A stretch of 64,000 nt of DNA from Patiria miniata (taxonomy: Eukaryota; Echinodermata; Asteroidea; Valvatida; Asterinidae): the NCBI RefSeq assembly GCF_015706575.1, contig NW_024037072.1, forward strand, positions 26,785,162-26,849,161, written 5' to 3'. A program made the translations under genes and the position numbers. Below, in pieces: positions 43,268 to 55,943 of the stretch. The notes beneath the pieces are model-generated. The model searched no databases, was not told where the DNA came from, and saw only the letters and a list, made by a program, of their open reading frames with translations. The stretch's first letter is position 1. The number at the start of each line of letters is the position of its first letter.

Positions 43268-43319
43268 AGCACACTCCCTGTGGGATATCATGTACGCGAT
43301 ATCCCACCGGGAGTGTGCC
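43268..43319. repeat. 52-bp hairpin, part 2
   Basis: AGCACACTCCCTGTGGGATA pairs with TATCCCACCGGGAGTGTGCC. The GTGGGATAT core is shared with the first hairpin, so the two may be the ends of one MITE. Confidence 0.85.
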
Positions 43320-44778
43320 AAAACTTTTTATAAACTTAACACGTGATCGTTCTAGGCCAATGAAAATACAGTATTCAAGACAGAGGTATAACAATATTAC
43401 TTATCCCACAAGCTCGAGTGGAACACAGAATATTGTACTGCATCTGTGTCCAACATGGCGCGAGGCCGAAGACCAAGTGGTATGTGGGACACAGACTCAC
43501 TACATGGAATAAAAAATTATCTTCAAGCAAACTTGACGCACAGTAAAGTTGGGACAAGCAAGCTGTACACAATTTTTCAGCGGTCATCCACGCCTGCAGC
43601 AGGAACGGCGCACGCATCTTGGAATAGCGCGATACGCAGAGTGCAGTATGGACCATGGCATATGGGATAGTGCAGCACGGTTTGTTGCCATGGACCGACC
43701 AATCAGAATCAAGGATTCAAGTTTGCTCGAAGATACATTTCATAATAATCCACATGTTTTCAGTGATAACATCATTCATTCAAACACTTTGAACAAAAAA
43801 AAACAATGACATTTCTTTGTTTGGACAACACTTCTGAAATTCCTTCATTTTTGCCCATTCACCGATGGATCTGAATTCTATGAGCTACTGAATTCTAATT
43901 CTGTTAACTATTTCTATAATATTTCATCCTAAACATAGAGATTCAAACGTTTATGAAGCTTGCAATCACATTTGACACTAGAATGCAATGACAGGTCACA
44001 ATGCACTGTATACTGAAACGTCACTGTCAGTCCTCAAATTTGTAATCATGTCAGCAAATCTTTCTGCAGATATTAGGATGCTTCGTTGGGATTTTTAAGA
44101 GAAAAAAGTTGAATGATTCCTTGATTTTGATTTTATCACATGACACATATCCGGCCATCATTAAAATGTATCTGCCAAATCAAACCGATCAGGCTTATCA
44201 AACACACACAAATAAACCAGCTTGAAAAGTTCAACTTCATAAATTGGTTTGGTTTTAACTCCAAAACTCCAGATCAAATATAACATTTTTTTGGGGGGTG
44301 AATTTTGAAGTTGGCCGAATAATTGTGAGTCGTCATGTCAGCTGTACTTGTAATTAACATCTCGTTTTTTATATACACGTATTTTATGTACTCAAATGAA
44401 GTTTATTGATAAAATATATAAATATGGTGTATATACTGAAATCATGTATGGAGATGTTTTTATTGGCACCAAAGAGTCTTTTTACAAAAATGTGTGGACC
44501 TTTCCTACGCATGAGTACTTCAAAGATACAGAATATATACCTTCCTAAAGCTTAAGTTGTAACTTGTAACAGGCACCCACATGCAGCGTGTGTCAATAAA
44601 AATGTGGCAGTCAATCCATAACTACTAAAAATACTAGCAATCCCGTTTTGCAAAACATATCTACAGAGTCTGCATGTGTAGTGAATACTCTACACAATGG
44701 TCTTTATCCCATCTCATTTGGACACCCCAGTCCAGAGATTCAGCTAATGCAATGAAAGGACTTGAATTCCAAGTTTGT

Positions 44779-44890
44779 CCACTTTTCAGATTATCTGGTA
44801 TACCGTATCTAATGAAAGGCATTCACATGACACATACCAAGAAGGTGTAAGAATGCCTTTCATTAGATACCAACTTAATCTGAAAAGTGG
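44779..44890. repeat. 112-nt imperfect hairpin
   Basis: About 43 bases (CCACTTTTCAGATTATCTGG...GAAAGGCATTC) pair with a mismatched complement (GAATGCCTTTC...GAAAAGTGG) around a 26-base loop. The size fits a precursor microRNA or a tiny MITE. No target duplication seen. Confidence 0.85.
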
Positions 44891-45083
44891 CCCAGACAGA
44901 TTTTGACAGTCTTTACAATTTTGCTGTAACTTTTAAACAAAAGATCCAAATCACGCAGAACAAAAATCATGTCAACGGGAAAAACACTCTATCATCTCAT
45001 GGTAATTTGTTTTACACCCAAAAAAACTACGGAGCTTTTAAAGGGACATAGATGAAAAAAAAAATTGAAAACATATTCGTTAG

Positions 45084-45473
45084 AAAGAAAAAAATCTGCG
45101 TTCGAACGAAAAAAATCTGCGTTCGAACGAAAAAAATCTGCGTTCGAACGAAAAAAATCTGCGTTCGAACGAAAAAAATCTGCGTTCGAACGAAAAAAAT
45201 CTGCGTTCGAACGAAAAAAATCTGCGTTCGAACGAAAAAAAATCTGCGTTCGAACGAAAAAAAATCTGCGTTCGAACGAAAAAAATCTGCGTTCGAACGA
45301 AAAAAATCTGCGTTCGAACGAAAAAAATCTGCGTTCGAACGAAAAAAATCTGCGTTCGAACGAAAAAAAATCTGCGTTCGAACGAAAAAAAATCTGCGTT
45401 CGAACGAAAAAAAATCTGCGTTCGAACGAAAAAAATCTGCGTTCGAACGAAAAAAATCTGCGTTCGAACGAAA
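45084..45473. repeat. 21-bp tandem array, left arm
   Basis: About 19 copies of GTTCGAACGAAAAAAATCTGC, some with one extra A. Each unit has the palindrome GTTCGAAC. Units are multiples of 7 codons, so frames stay open on both strands; these are not proteins. Confidence 0.97.
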
Positions 45474-46376
45474 AAGCTGTTTGCTGTTTGCTGTAAGCTG
45501 TTTGCCCTCCCTGTGCTGCCCCACCACTTATGTGGGTGATTTTTGTGGGTCAAAACATTCTTTGCCCTGAAAACTGTTTTTGGGCCACCAAAAAACATGT
45601 CGGGCTAGCCATGGCTATCAGAATAGCCCGACATGTTTGTCGATTGCTATGAGTATGAGTAGGAATCAGCTAATTAGTGAATCCCGTATCTGAAAGTGAG
45701 GAAGCAGAAAGTACATGTACATGTACAAGTGTTAGACTAGTAAAATAGGCTTATTGAAAGCCAGAAATGATCAAACAATATATACATGTCAGTCGCTTCT
45801 AAAGTTTGGAACTATTACAAGGATTAGGAATGAAAATTTATACTGTAAAGGATTTGTGGATAGACAAATTTCTGAAAATCACAATGACGACCAGTTATTT
45901 TTTTTACCTGAAAAATTTGAAAGATAATTATATAGCCTTTTTTAATTATTTTTTTAAAACTTGCCTCACTTTATAAAAAGAAACCAAAAAGGCAAATTAC
46001 TTTTAAAAATGTCTCATAAGTGTGTTGCCTCAGCATACCTAATGGGTGGGACTGATGGGGTGGGGGGGGGGGGGTTGTGTTGTAGCTAGTATTGTAACAG
46101 GATAGGAACTCTTAAAAAAAGAAGGACAATTAGCTAGATCTTCATTGCAATGGTTAAACTTCATGACCAACTAACAGCAAGCCCTAGTAAGACCGTTTGA
46201 AAGCTCATAGACTGCTTTAAGACCAGTTATTGAAATTCCTGTACTTGGGCCACGGACCTACATTGGGCACATATGTCATGCATGTTGGACCTGAAAAAAC
46301 ATGACCAAATCACCCACATAAGTGGTGGGGCAGCACAGGGAGGGCAAACAGCTTACAGTAAACAGCAAACAGCTTT

Positions 46377-46626
46377 TTCGTTCGAACGCAGATTTTTTTC
46401 GTTCGAACGCAGATTTTTTTCGTTCGAACGCAGATTTTTTTTCGTTCGAACGCAGATTTTTTTCGTTCGAACGCAGATTTTTTTCGTTCGAACGCAGATT
46501 TTTTTCGTTCGAACGCAGATTTTTTTCGTTCGAACGCAGATTTTTTTCGTTCGAACGCAGATTTTTTTCGTTCGAACGCAGATTTTTTTTCGTTCGAACG
46601 CAGATTTTTTTTCGTTCGAACGCAGT
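46377..46626. repeat. 21-bp tandem array, right arm
   Basis: About 12 copies of the same unit in opposite orientation (GTTCGAACGCAGATTTTTTTC). Confidence 0.97.
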
Positions 46627-47379
46627 TTTCTTTCATTCTTACGATGATTTTTTCAAATTTTTTTTTTCACCTATGTCCCTTTAAAAGCTCCGTAAAAAAC
46701 AAACATTTAGTTTCCTCAGAAAAAAAATGTTGTTTGACTGGTACATTTTTTTTTGAGACACGCAGCTGAAGATGTATATCCCTCTATGCAAAGTCGTAGG
46801 CCATATGTCCCAATTTCTTGGCTTCACTAGCAGTACCATGTTCTTTATGTTCAGATGAGTAGCTTTTGACTGTATTTAAAATTCCTCTTCAGGTGATAAA
46901 TAACAACAGCTTCTAGATCATGTTCAAATGTTTATACTTGTAAAATTTGATTGCTGCAAAGAAGTGGAACAGTTTGCCCTTTTCCATTCAAAATGCTAAT
47001 TCTCTCAAATAATTCAGGAAAATGATCAAATCCCATCTGTTCCACCAGTCAATTCATTTGTCTGTACTTGTGTTTATCGATTAATTGAATTATCTTTTTT
47101 ACTTTACTTGTTGATTATTTGTAGGCGCTGTGATATTGGGATTGAAGATTATTTAGTGTTTTTTTTTGCAGGACTGCGTGATGGAGAATATTAGTGGAGG
47201 TGGTAAATTTGTTTATGGGAACACATTTCAGATGATCAACTGAGGATTTTATTTGCAGCTTACCTTGAATTCACATTTTTTAAATTAAATTTTAAATTAA
47301 TATATCCTAAATTTTCGATGTGTTTTTAATCCGTCGTTATTGATGGAATGAATTATCATTTAGGGATTGATATGCATAA

Positions 47380-47740
47380 GGCCAAAAAAAAAAGTCTCCG
47401 GTTTCTGGTATGCGCGCGCGTCGCCATGCGCGTCGGCAAAATGAACAAGTTTTTTTTTTTTTCAATGAAAGATGATGTCTCAAAACCGCCAAACTCACTG
47501 GTTTGACTGGAATCCTGCTGCTGCACAATTTTAACGTGTTTTTAGATTGGGTTATGGTCGAGAATAAGCTTTATGTGGCCTCTCTGGACTCCTATATATT
47601 TGCACTAAGTTTAGTCAGGCACCATTTGCAGTCATCAGCCGACATTTGAAGCAAAACAATCAGGTAAAAAAAAAAAGCCGCGTCGCCGCATCACTTTTTG
47701 GGCAAGCTCCATACCAGAAACCGGAGACCTTTTTTTGGCC
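47380..47740 (-). mobile_element. Harbinger-like MITE with TAA target duplication, copy 2
   Basis: Reverse-complement copy of 41743-42110, flanked by TAA on both sides (47377-47379, 47741-47743). Confidence 0.85.
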
Positions 47741-48497
47741 TAAAGCGTGGAGGTCCGTATAATTATCATGGCACCGATTGTCCATGTTGTGTTCAACATG
47801 TTAAGATGCCCTCTAGTTTTGCTTTCAGTGGCCGTGATGGCAGAGCCGTAGTAGACGTGTGATAGTGTTTTTTGGGTGTCCAAAGCTGGACACAGAATGG
47901 AAGACACATGAATGATTCACACATCTTGTTGTCTTATATGGCCGGTTTGCATTTAATACTGGACACAAAATGGCTTCCAAACATTAAAGTCCTTGTTCCA
48001 AAGAAATCTGTCGGCACATAATGAAAACCAGTTTGTAACCTGTTAATAAAGACGTTTTTCCCTTTCAATCGATGGGTTTCAAAACCTGGTCAGGGAAGTG
48101 GCACTTGGCTTTTATACGTTCAGTGGCAAATAGAGGCCATTTTGTGTCCTCAACACCTAACACTATGTTAGTTACGTGTTTTGCAAGCGGCCATTATGTA
48201 TCCTGTCAAAACAGTGTAACCACCCGCAGTTCAACAACGGGGTAATTGAATCCGTTTCATTGCGTATTCATTGTTTAAATTATTGCCACCACCGATATAA
48301 ATAAGAGTGTATCAATCAAATCTTTAAAAAGATTAAATCAAAAGATCGGATATTTTTAACAATACACAATTCGTTCCATTCAATTTATTTTGTACGAATG
48401 TTTGTTCTTACTGCATAATGCACTACATAATCTGGACGAGCAGTAACGTTATGGAAAATGTGTTTTAGCCTACAAAATAGTGTTTTAGTCGTATTTT

Positions 48498-48779
48498 GGT
48501 TGATTATTATATATTTATGGTAATGAAACCAAGGATTCAACGAAATACCCCTGGCAATGTAGAACGCAAGCCCGACGAAACCTATAGAGAGAAGACAATG
48601 GGAAGAAACTAGGTAGGAGGAAAACCTCAGAAGAATATTCTGGGGAAAACCCACGGAATCGGGTAGTGACTGAAGCCCAATCCACACGTACGTGGACCAG
48701 GACAGGAATCGAACCTAGGCCATAGAGGTGGAAGGCGAGGAAAGAACCACAACGTCAACCGGACCACCCGACTCCCCGT
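48498..48779 (-). repeat. tRNA-derived SINE
   Basis: On the minus strand the head reads GGGAGTCGGGTGGTCCGG with a B box GGTTCGATTCC, then a GGGTTTTCCCCAGAATATTC body. It resembles the SINE at 21060-21345. Confidence 0.7.
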
Positions 48780-49328
48780 GGCAGCTATTATCCAGTTCCC
48801 GCACCGTGAAGCCTTGCGTGGCGAACGAGTGGCATTTCGGGCATCATTGATGATCTAGAAATGGTCATAGTCAATTTAGATTAAAAGGATGGTTACCCTT
48901 GTCGAAGCATAGTGATGCATTCAATCCCTCCCCGAAAATTCACCTCTGGCTGCTTCCAAACCTAACAAATTAAAGAGGGTGTCCCACTTTTACTAAACTT
49001 TTCAATGCATATTCGCGACGTGGATTCGAACAAGGTATCTTTGTATCCGTAGCTCATCTCGATATCCACAAGGATAGCTCGACGACGACCGTCCTTTGCT
49101 TTAATGCTTTAATGTAACTGGTTGACTAAATAACAACAATGCTCTTGACATCATTGTTTTGTTTCATGAAAAAAACATACTGGCCCACTGAATCGAAACT
49201 ACTGCATTATTCATGACTTGGCCCCACCGTCCCAGGAAAAGAAATTACGCGCCCGGGTCACGGGATCCGAGCGAACGCATTTTTGTTTGCCGCCACCTAT
49301 CGCTGAGACTTATCAATGGGGAATTTTT

Positions 49329-49566
49329 GCTCGTACCCATCGTCCAAACAGGCAGGGCGCGGCGCTGGGAAGGGCTGATTTCTCCAGGATGCATGACGTA
49401 ATTTCGTCGAGCTCTCATTGGATGGAATTTGTTTGAAACAACAACACACGTGCATTGATTAAGATAGCAAACTACTCACAATGCTCTGCAACACCTCTTC
49501 CTTCACAATACGTTGTGAAAGAGTTTAGCCCTTCCCATCGCCCTGTTTGGGCGATGGGAACGAGCG
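49329..49566. mobile_element. MITE with CCCATCG..CAAACAGG inverted ends
   Basis: GCTCGTACCCATCGTCCAAA at 49329 is inverted at 49543-49566 (GTTTGGGCGATGGGAACGAG). The right end also forms a tight local hairpin. Confidence 0.65.
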
Positions 49567-49699
49567 AATGTGAATTAAGAACCTAACCTATCAGTCCGCA
49601 GCACAAACAATTATCTGCATATTCTATTAAATTGACTCTAGTTGAATTATAGAAAACTCTTTAGCTGATCATCACAATGACATCTAAAATCGTAAGTGA

Positions 49700-50062
49700 A
49701 TCAACAACCTATTGCCCCAGTCTTACATCAATTACATTGGTTACCAGTGAAAACCAGAATCGTTTTCAAACTTATAGTTTTCACCTATGCATCGATGGAT
49801 TGGCCGCGGATTATCTCAAGGAATTACTTACTGAATACCCGTCCCTCTGGGAATCTTCGCTCCAGCTCACAACATCATCTAACTCCATGTACAGTTCATA
49901 CCAAGCTTATTGCCAACGGACATTTCATTAAGGTGCACCGGAAGAATGGAATAAATTACCTCACCAAATAAAGGTCAGCCCATCTTTGGAATATTTCAAA
50001 TCACAACATAAGACACACTTGTTTAATACTTTCAGAAGCGCATAGGGAATTGTTTGGTGTAT
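49700..50062 (+). pseudogene. LINE reverse-transcriptase 3' fragment
   Basis: The frame from 49696 reads QLHWLPVKTRIVFKLIVFTY, then LRSSSQHHLTPCTV. This is the LHWLPV...LRSSS end of CR1/L2/Rex-type polymerases, followed after frameshifts by a SFKSxxKTHLF-like end. The 3' tail TATTGCGCTATAAGAAA is also typical. Confidence 0.85.
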
Positions 50063-51004
50063 ATTGCGCTATAAGAAACGTTTGTTTTCAGACTAACGTG
50101 TGCACGTTATGTCTGGGCTAAAAGGCCAGTATCCAAAATTAGGTCATCAGCCTGGGTGTTTGGTCAGTATCAAATCAGGGCATAAATGATTATAGTGCGC
50201 ATGCGCAAGGTATACCGCCCCTTGAGTGGTAACGAGCATTTTGATAGCCATTTTGAAAAAAAGGGTGATAACATCTAAATAGCTGCCACCGCTGCAATGC
50301 TATCACATATTTTATAATTCTGGAGGTGTATACCTTGCCAAAAATCGCTATGACGATTATTCCCCTCATTTGGTACCGGCGGCCAAAATTTTGGACCGAG
50401 GCTGATGGCCTAAATAGTGTGCTTATGGGCAGCATCCTTTTTTGGTCCGTAGTGTTGCAAATAAAACTTGGCACATCATTCCGTATTTTGCTTCATTCTT
50501 CCGACTCTGGAAATCTCATCCAAAACATCTCAATCCTCGTCATCAACCACGCGCTGTAAACGGAGAACCACCAAATCGTGACTGTGATGATGAGGTGCAC
50601 GGAAGCAAGTCAACACCCACAGATCCCCCTAGAAAACCAGACGGCTTGGCGAATTAACAAGAGGGATTAATTTTCAACGTGCCTCTCTCGTAAATCAAAT
50701 CAGTCTCCAGCCATTCACGGTCAAACGACTTTAATTCTGTCAGTCTACCGTCAATCTGCCAATCTGGGGGTCCATGGAGTTCCTTCTAATGGAAGCAAGG
50801 TGTCAGAAGACGCGATAGTGTGGGTCTGTTGGTTGGATGTGTTCCATGCCACGTGCAAATACCAAACAAGGCCAGAGTAAGAGGGAAAGTTGGTGAAAGA
50901 AGCACTCGCCAAATCCCACACAATTAGCGGGGGGAGATTTGTTCATTTGCCCTTCAACATTCTTTCATATAAACTGGCATAATTATACTAAAAATGTCTT
51001 CTCC

Positions 51005-51690
51005 TCCTGCTTTTATTTTCGAGTTTTATCCCGAAAATAGTTTCTATTTCCAATTTTTCCTAGCAAAAAGAAAAACGTATTTTCTGTTGAACGAGACATC
51101 GAACGAAATAATTTTATCTGCCCATTACGTGTTAAGTTACGGAATATTAGGACGTCGCCTTTAATGTACAAATTTCGAATTATTTGCGGTCCAGCAATAA
51201 TTCAAGCTAATCTGTTTGTGCTTCAGAAGTACAAAAACAACCAAAACTTAAGGCCTTATTCAGAGAGTTTCAGAGTCCAAAATAGGGCTTATTCTCATTA
51301 AAGTTGCGTTCAATTTTCACCCCGAATCCTGTTCTAAATTGCTATTTTTTTATATACAGCATTACAAAAGTTATTCACTTTTGAATGAGACATCGACCAA
51401 CAAAAATTGGCTCATGATTATAGTTATGGAATTACTTCTTTACAATTTGGATTTATTGGCTACCAGACAATAATTCCGTTCTCGCGGGGTAGGCTGGTTC
51501 CTGCCCTACAATCAGTATCGATAACGTACGGACCGGTTGCCAGTCTGCTCGCAAAGCGGATCTGTTTGTGCCAAAAACAAAAAGCCCTTTTCTCAGAGGG
51601 TTTGAACACGTCAACAAAAAGGGGCGAAATGAACTTTCTTTGGTTGGAATAAAAAAAAAATACACGTTGAACATCATGTTATTAATAGAA
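51005..51690. repeat. two adjacent GTTATTCAC repeat family copies
   Basis: 51290-51690 carries AGTTATTCACTTTTGAATGA and TTGGCTACCAGACAATAATT. 51005-51245 is a more diverged partner with GAACGAGACATCGAACGAAA and GTCCAGCAATAATTC. Confidence 0.7.
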
Positions 51691-54600
51691 AAAAAATTCG
51701 AATTTGTTTAAGAGCACAGGGAACGTAACTTTAAATTAAAATACAACATGCCCGAAACTGAATTTGTTAGAGCAACTTTAGACAAAGTGCAGCATTATCC
51801 GTTAGATCCGTTGGGTAAAATGGAACTTCTCTTGTTTTTAGTCATGTTGAGATTCAACTGCATGTCGAATTTTACTGTCTGCTTTCAAATCCACAAAATT
51901 AAAGGGCATAACATTTCGATCCTATACAGGACCTTTTTTCAAGGGTCCTGCTATAAGGAAAGGTCCTTCTAAGAATCTAAAGGTTAGGGCCTCTTATTTT
52001 GTTGATCTATTTTTTCAGGTCATTCCATCGATAAGCAGTTTGCAGCTGTTTTATTCATTTTCATGTCTGTATCAAGTGAGCTGATAAAAGGGATGAGGTA
52101 TTGAATTCCCTTCCAGCACTAATTGGGAGAGGTTACATTTTTGCAAAATCATCAAGTTTATTGGGTGAACAACATATCTCCAATCTCAGTAATTTCATAT
52201 CACAAGCCATTTTGGAAAGTCTTGAACGAAAGAACGTTTTGAATTAGGTCAAAAAGAAGATTTTTCATTCACTAGCTCTTTCATCAGCGATTAGGTTAAA
52301 AACATTTACAAAATATTCTTTTTTTCAACCTCCAGCCCATCATCACTTTGTCCATCTTTCATCCGTGTTGGAATAGTCTTCGTGCGGACTGCTAGATGGC
52401 GACGTCTTCATCATTTTAATGTCGCCCGCCACTTTTTTTCTCCCACCGGAAAGTCACGTCTGACTAGCGTCTCTGTCAATGAGACCCCGGCCGAGGGATG
52501 CGTCAACGGGCCCCACTGCTGCTTGGCATGGCACGCGGTGGTCCCGAACAAGTGCATGAGATCCGGATTATGAAATTGGAAGTCAGTTCGGAAAGCAGGC
52601 TGGCTTGGTTGTAATCAAGCTCATCAAAAATCTGGAAACTAAATGTTGTGCAAACGGAACGCACAGTAATTGATTCAACATGTTTATGTGATAACATGCA
52701 TCAAATTGTAGTTGCACCCACATTCAGAACAAGTGCAATCATTGTGAGTTTACCATGCGAGTTAACATGACGAATGAAGAGTCTTTTCGCACGCTTGACT
52801 TGTTGACATTTACGTCATCACGTCTTTCAAAATGTTACCAATGATAAGATGAAGCAATTCAAGGCCTGTGTGTGTTTCGAGGGGAGGAAGTGAGGGGGGA
52901 AATGTTTGCGAAGTCAGAGACATACCCTGGAAGTGAACATCAATTTGATTTGTATGTGGTCAATGAAGGGAATGGCCATTATGCTTAAGCACCGAGAATG
53001 CGGAATCGAAATTTATAACCTTACCACAACTTTCTGATTCCCTGAGCTACCGAAATTAAAGTCTGACTCCAGTTGGAATGTGGGGGTCGTCGACCGCTCG
53101 GTTCTTACCCCAACCCCTGCTGTTGAATATTTATATGACAAAGCCAGCAACTTATACGATTATGCACTGGTATATGCATGCACATAGAACGGCAAAGGGA
53201 AGGATGCATATAAGAATAAGTGCTAACTATCTACTTAAAGATCACAAAACCGCCCGGGTGAGAACGGCACGTCTAGCAACAGTCACTCATGGTTGTTTCC
53301 CTATTGAATAAAAAAAATCGAGCATTTCAAATCAACGATGTCGGACAAGCTGCGTCCTCAATTTGACAGACGTTAGACGATCAGTCAGGCATTGATATGA
53401 CTCAACCCAGCCTTCCGATGCAGGCAGGGTGGACCGGGCACTAGGCCCCCTCTTCGCCCGTCCCCCGCGGGCTGTTTTCCGCACTGATATCCATAAAATG
53501 AGAACAACCGTTTCTGTTGTAATTTAGGTCTGAATAAAGCAAAATGTGGCACAAATGGAATGTTTGTGTCAGGCAAATGATGGGGTTTCATGCGGCATTC
53601 AGCCTCACTGCGGCTGGATCAGCCACGGCAATACGAGATTTCGGTGAAACGTGTATCAAAGGAACACATGTAATGATAACAATTTGGCCTATAAATTTCC
53701 AAGTCAAATACCGGAATCTCCCTCCCCCCAAAAAAATTTCGGGACGAAATGCATTTTGGTCATTTCATATTTAAATACTTTTTTAAGCTGTAGCTTTTCT
53801 TTACGTACATTTTCCCGTCGAATTCATAGCACAATTGAAATAGCAGTGTAAGTTGGTATAAGTTATTAGAAACAACGTGCTTAAAACTAGGCCAGCAACG
53901 CATCAGGAAGCGGTTACAAAAGTTTCTCTGTGGCACATTGTTAATGCTGTTATATATGTTAATTTCCCCCCTCTTTGTACAAAAGAAAATCGAAATTTGT
54001 GCCGACGATTCAGTTATAGCCGACCTGATATAATAGAGCTCCTCTCAAGGCAAAAAAAGCTTGAGATTGCTATATTGTTGCGAGGGTGCGCTGGTCGGTG
54101 GTTCAAACCCCCATGACCTAAGAAAGGAGATAAAGAAAATATTGCCAAATGACGTGCAATCTTGCCAAATATCAACATTTTCCTGGCACCTCCCTCGGAA
54201 CATTCTTGCTAAGCATGCAGTTAGGACACCCCTCGTCATATTTGGACACAATTTTATGAGGTTGTTCGTATCTAGACGATTGAATCTATAACTGATTCCG
54301 CGGGTATCAAAAAAGGCTTTCTATCATACGGCTTCTAACTATTCACCGAGGGTATCAGCATTTCTCGAAAAAATACGGCAGTCATAGGCCTAATACATTT
54401 AACATAGTGACTGCTCCCAGTCGCCAAATAATCTTGGTCTCGAAATCAAGAAAACTGTCCCATGTGAGTCATTTCAAGGCACGTTGGTACATTTGCAATT
54501 ACCCGGAAACGTACCTACCGATTTAACGAGAAACACGTTACTGAAGTCAAAGTGACGATAGGACTGGTACCAAATAACCCTGTGAAATTGCTCCGCCTGA

Positions 54601-54782
54601 ATGATATCATTCGGAAGAAAATAATTATTGAAGGTGGTTTAAAAAAACATGTTCGCGGGCACATTTTTATGTTACGTGCATTAGCAAAGGAATCCAGTTA
54701 CGAGACCCCAAAACTGTTTTCTGTTTTCGCAAAATGTACAGCATGCACTGGGCTCAATTTTCGACAAATTTAATAGTTGCTA

Positions 54783-54840
54783 TGCACCCTTTTTAAAATT
54801 TTGAGCAATTTTGCTGCTTCAAACGAAGGACAAAAAAAAC
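54783..54840 (-). repeat. TTAA-type MITE remnant
   Basis: A fragment with TTTTGAGCAATTTTGCTGCT and TCAAACGAAGG, matching the interior of the TTAA family. Confidence 0.55.
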
Positions 54841-55943
54841 ATTAACAGCAAATTAGAATACATTTATAAGGATAAAAATTAAAGCTCCTGCTTGTTGCTT
54901 GTACATGAATTGCAAATTTGCATCTGCGCAAGCCGTTGATGGCAGTGCAGAGACATCGGACACTGAGGATCTTTTCTTTTCCAATTCTCGCCATGAAGGG
55001 AGCACTGTTGTTTGGGTAATTATTATATACATGTATAATATTCTTATTATTTTACAAGCTTAAAGACGGTCATTGGCAATCTCGATGTACACATTTAATC
55101 TGAAGTACGGTACTGTTTCCATTTTTTTCTGTGCTCTGTTCTAGCGTACAATTCAAACGAAAGTTTGAGGGCACACAGTGGGCCCTATTTTACAACTATA
55201 ATTAGCACGCACATGGTCATTTCGATCGGTGAATTCAAATGTCATTTCAGATCCCCAATTTGAAGCTTTTAATAAACAGCCGGCCGTTATTCACTGGCGA
55301 AATATATAGGTCAGCTGTTGACGATCCCATCGAGTTTGCATGGACCGAATCAATATCGAGAGCTTGCTTATTTGGGTTGGGAGCGGGGAACTCGAATGTG
55401 GCGTGCGGGTGACTAGTGCGCGTTTCCCCCACTAAACTTGATCTGAATTCGTGCGGTATTCCGGGTAAAGTGCTCGGTCTGTTGGCTTCTGCCGTAGCGG
55501 GTTAAGTGCCTGGCTACTTTACAACACTTAGCCGCATTTCTACCGCCTCGCTTCACTCGAATAAATGTATCGAGAGCGACCGACACTTGTTTCACACGCG
55601 CATAAACAATTGTTACACATGCTATCCGCGTCTTGCGCCTTGTCCATTTTAAATTTGCGCTGAACAGTCGTCATCTTGCCGGTGCCATTAAAAGCCAATC
55701 CCATGCATTCGGCCAGATATTGAGGCTGACTGCAATCCTTCGAATACGGTCGCTCATGTAGGCCTAAACTTGAGCTGAATTGCCAAGATTAACACAGTTG
55801 CAAAGAAAAAACAAATTAAGAAAACTTTAAGATGAAAAAGACGCCCCATTAGGGTAAATTAGTTCTGAATAAAGGTGTCTGAAATTAGTCGCCTGTTTTG
55901 TGTACTTTTGTGAACAGATACACACTTCCCTTTCACACTAAGC

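Larger units (their letters stand above)
45029..46693. mobile_element. 1.66-kb inverted-repeat element carrying a 21-bp satellite in each arm
   Basis: The outer ends ACGGAGCTTTTAAAGGGACA and TGTCCCTTTAAAAGCTCCGT are exact inverses. Inside, both arms contain a 21-bp tandem array and then an AAACAGCTTAC...CACCCACATAAGTGG block in opposite orientation. A 730-bp unique centre separates them. No coding frame other than satellite readthrough. Confidence 0.85.

Noticed and set aside
45084..45473. CRISPR-like regular repeats
   Set aside because: Units are directly adjacent with no unique spacers, and the genome is eukaryotic.
45027..45598. Long FERKKSA / FRSNADF repeat proteins on both strands
   Set aside because: Products of a 21-bp array open in several frames; no gene context. 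The same holds at 46273-46684.
54050..54125. tRNA-like stretch with GGTTCAAACCCC
   Set aside because: Only a B-box-like motif is present; no cloverleaf and no partner copy was found.
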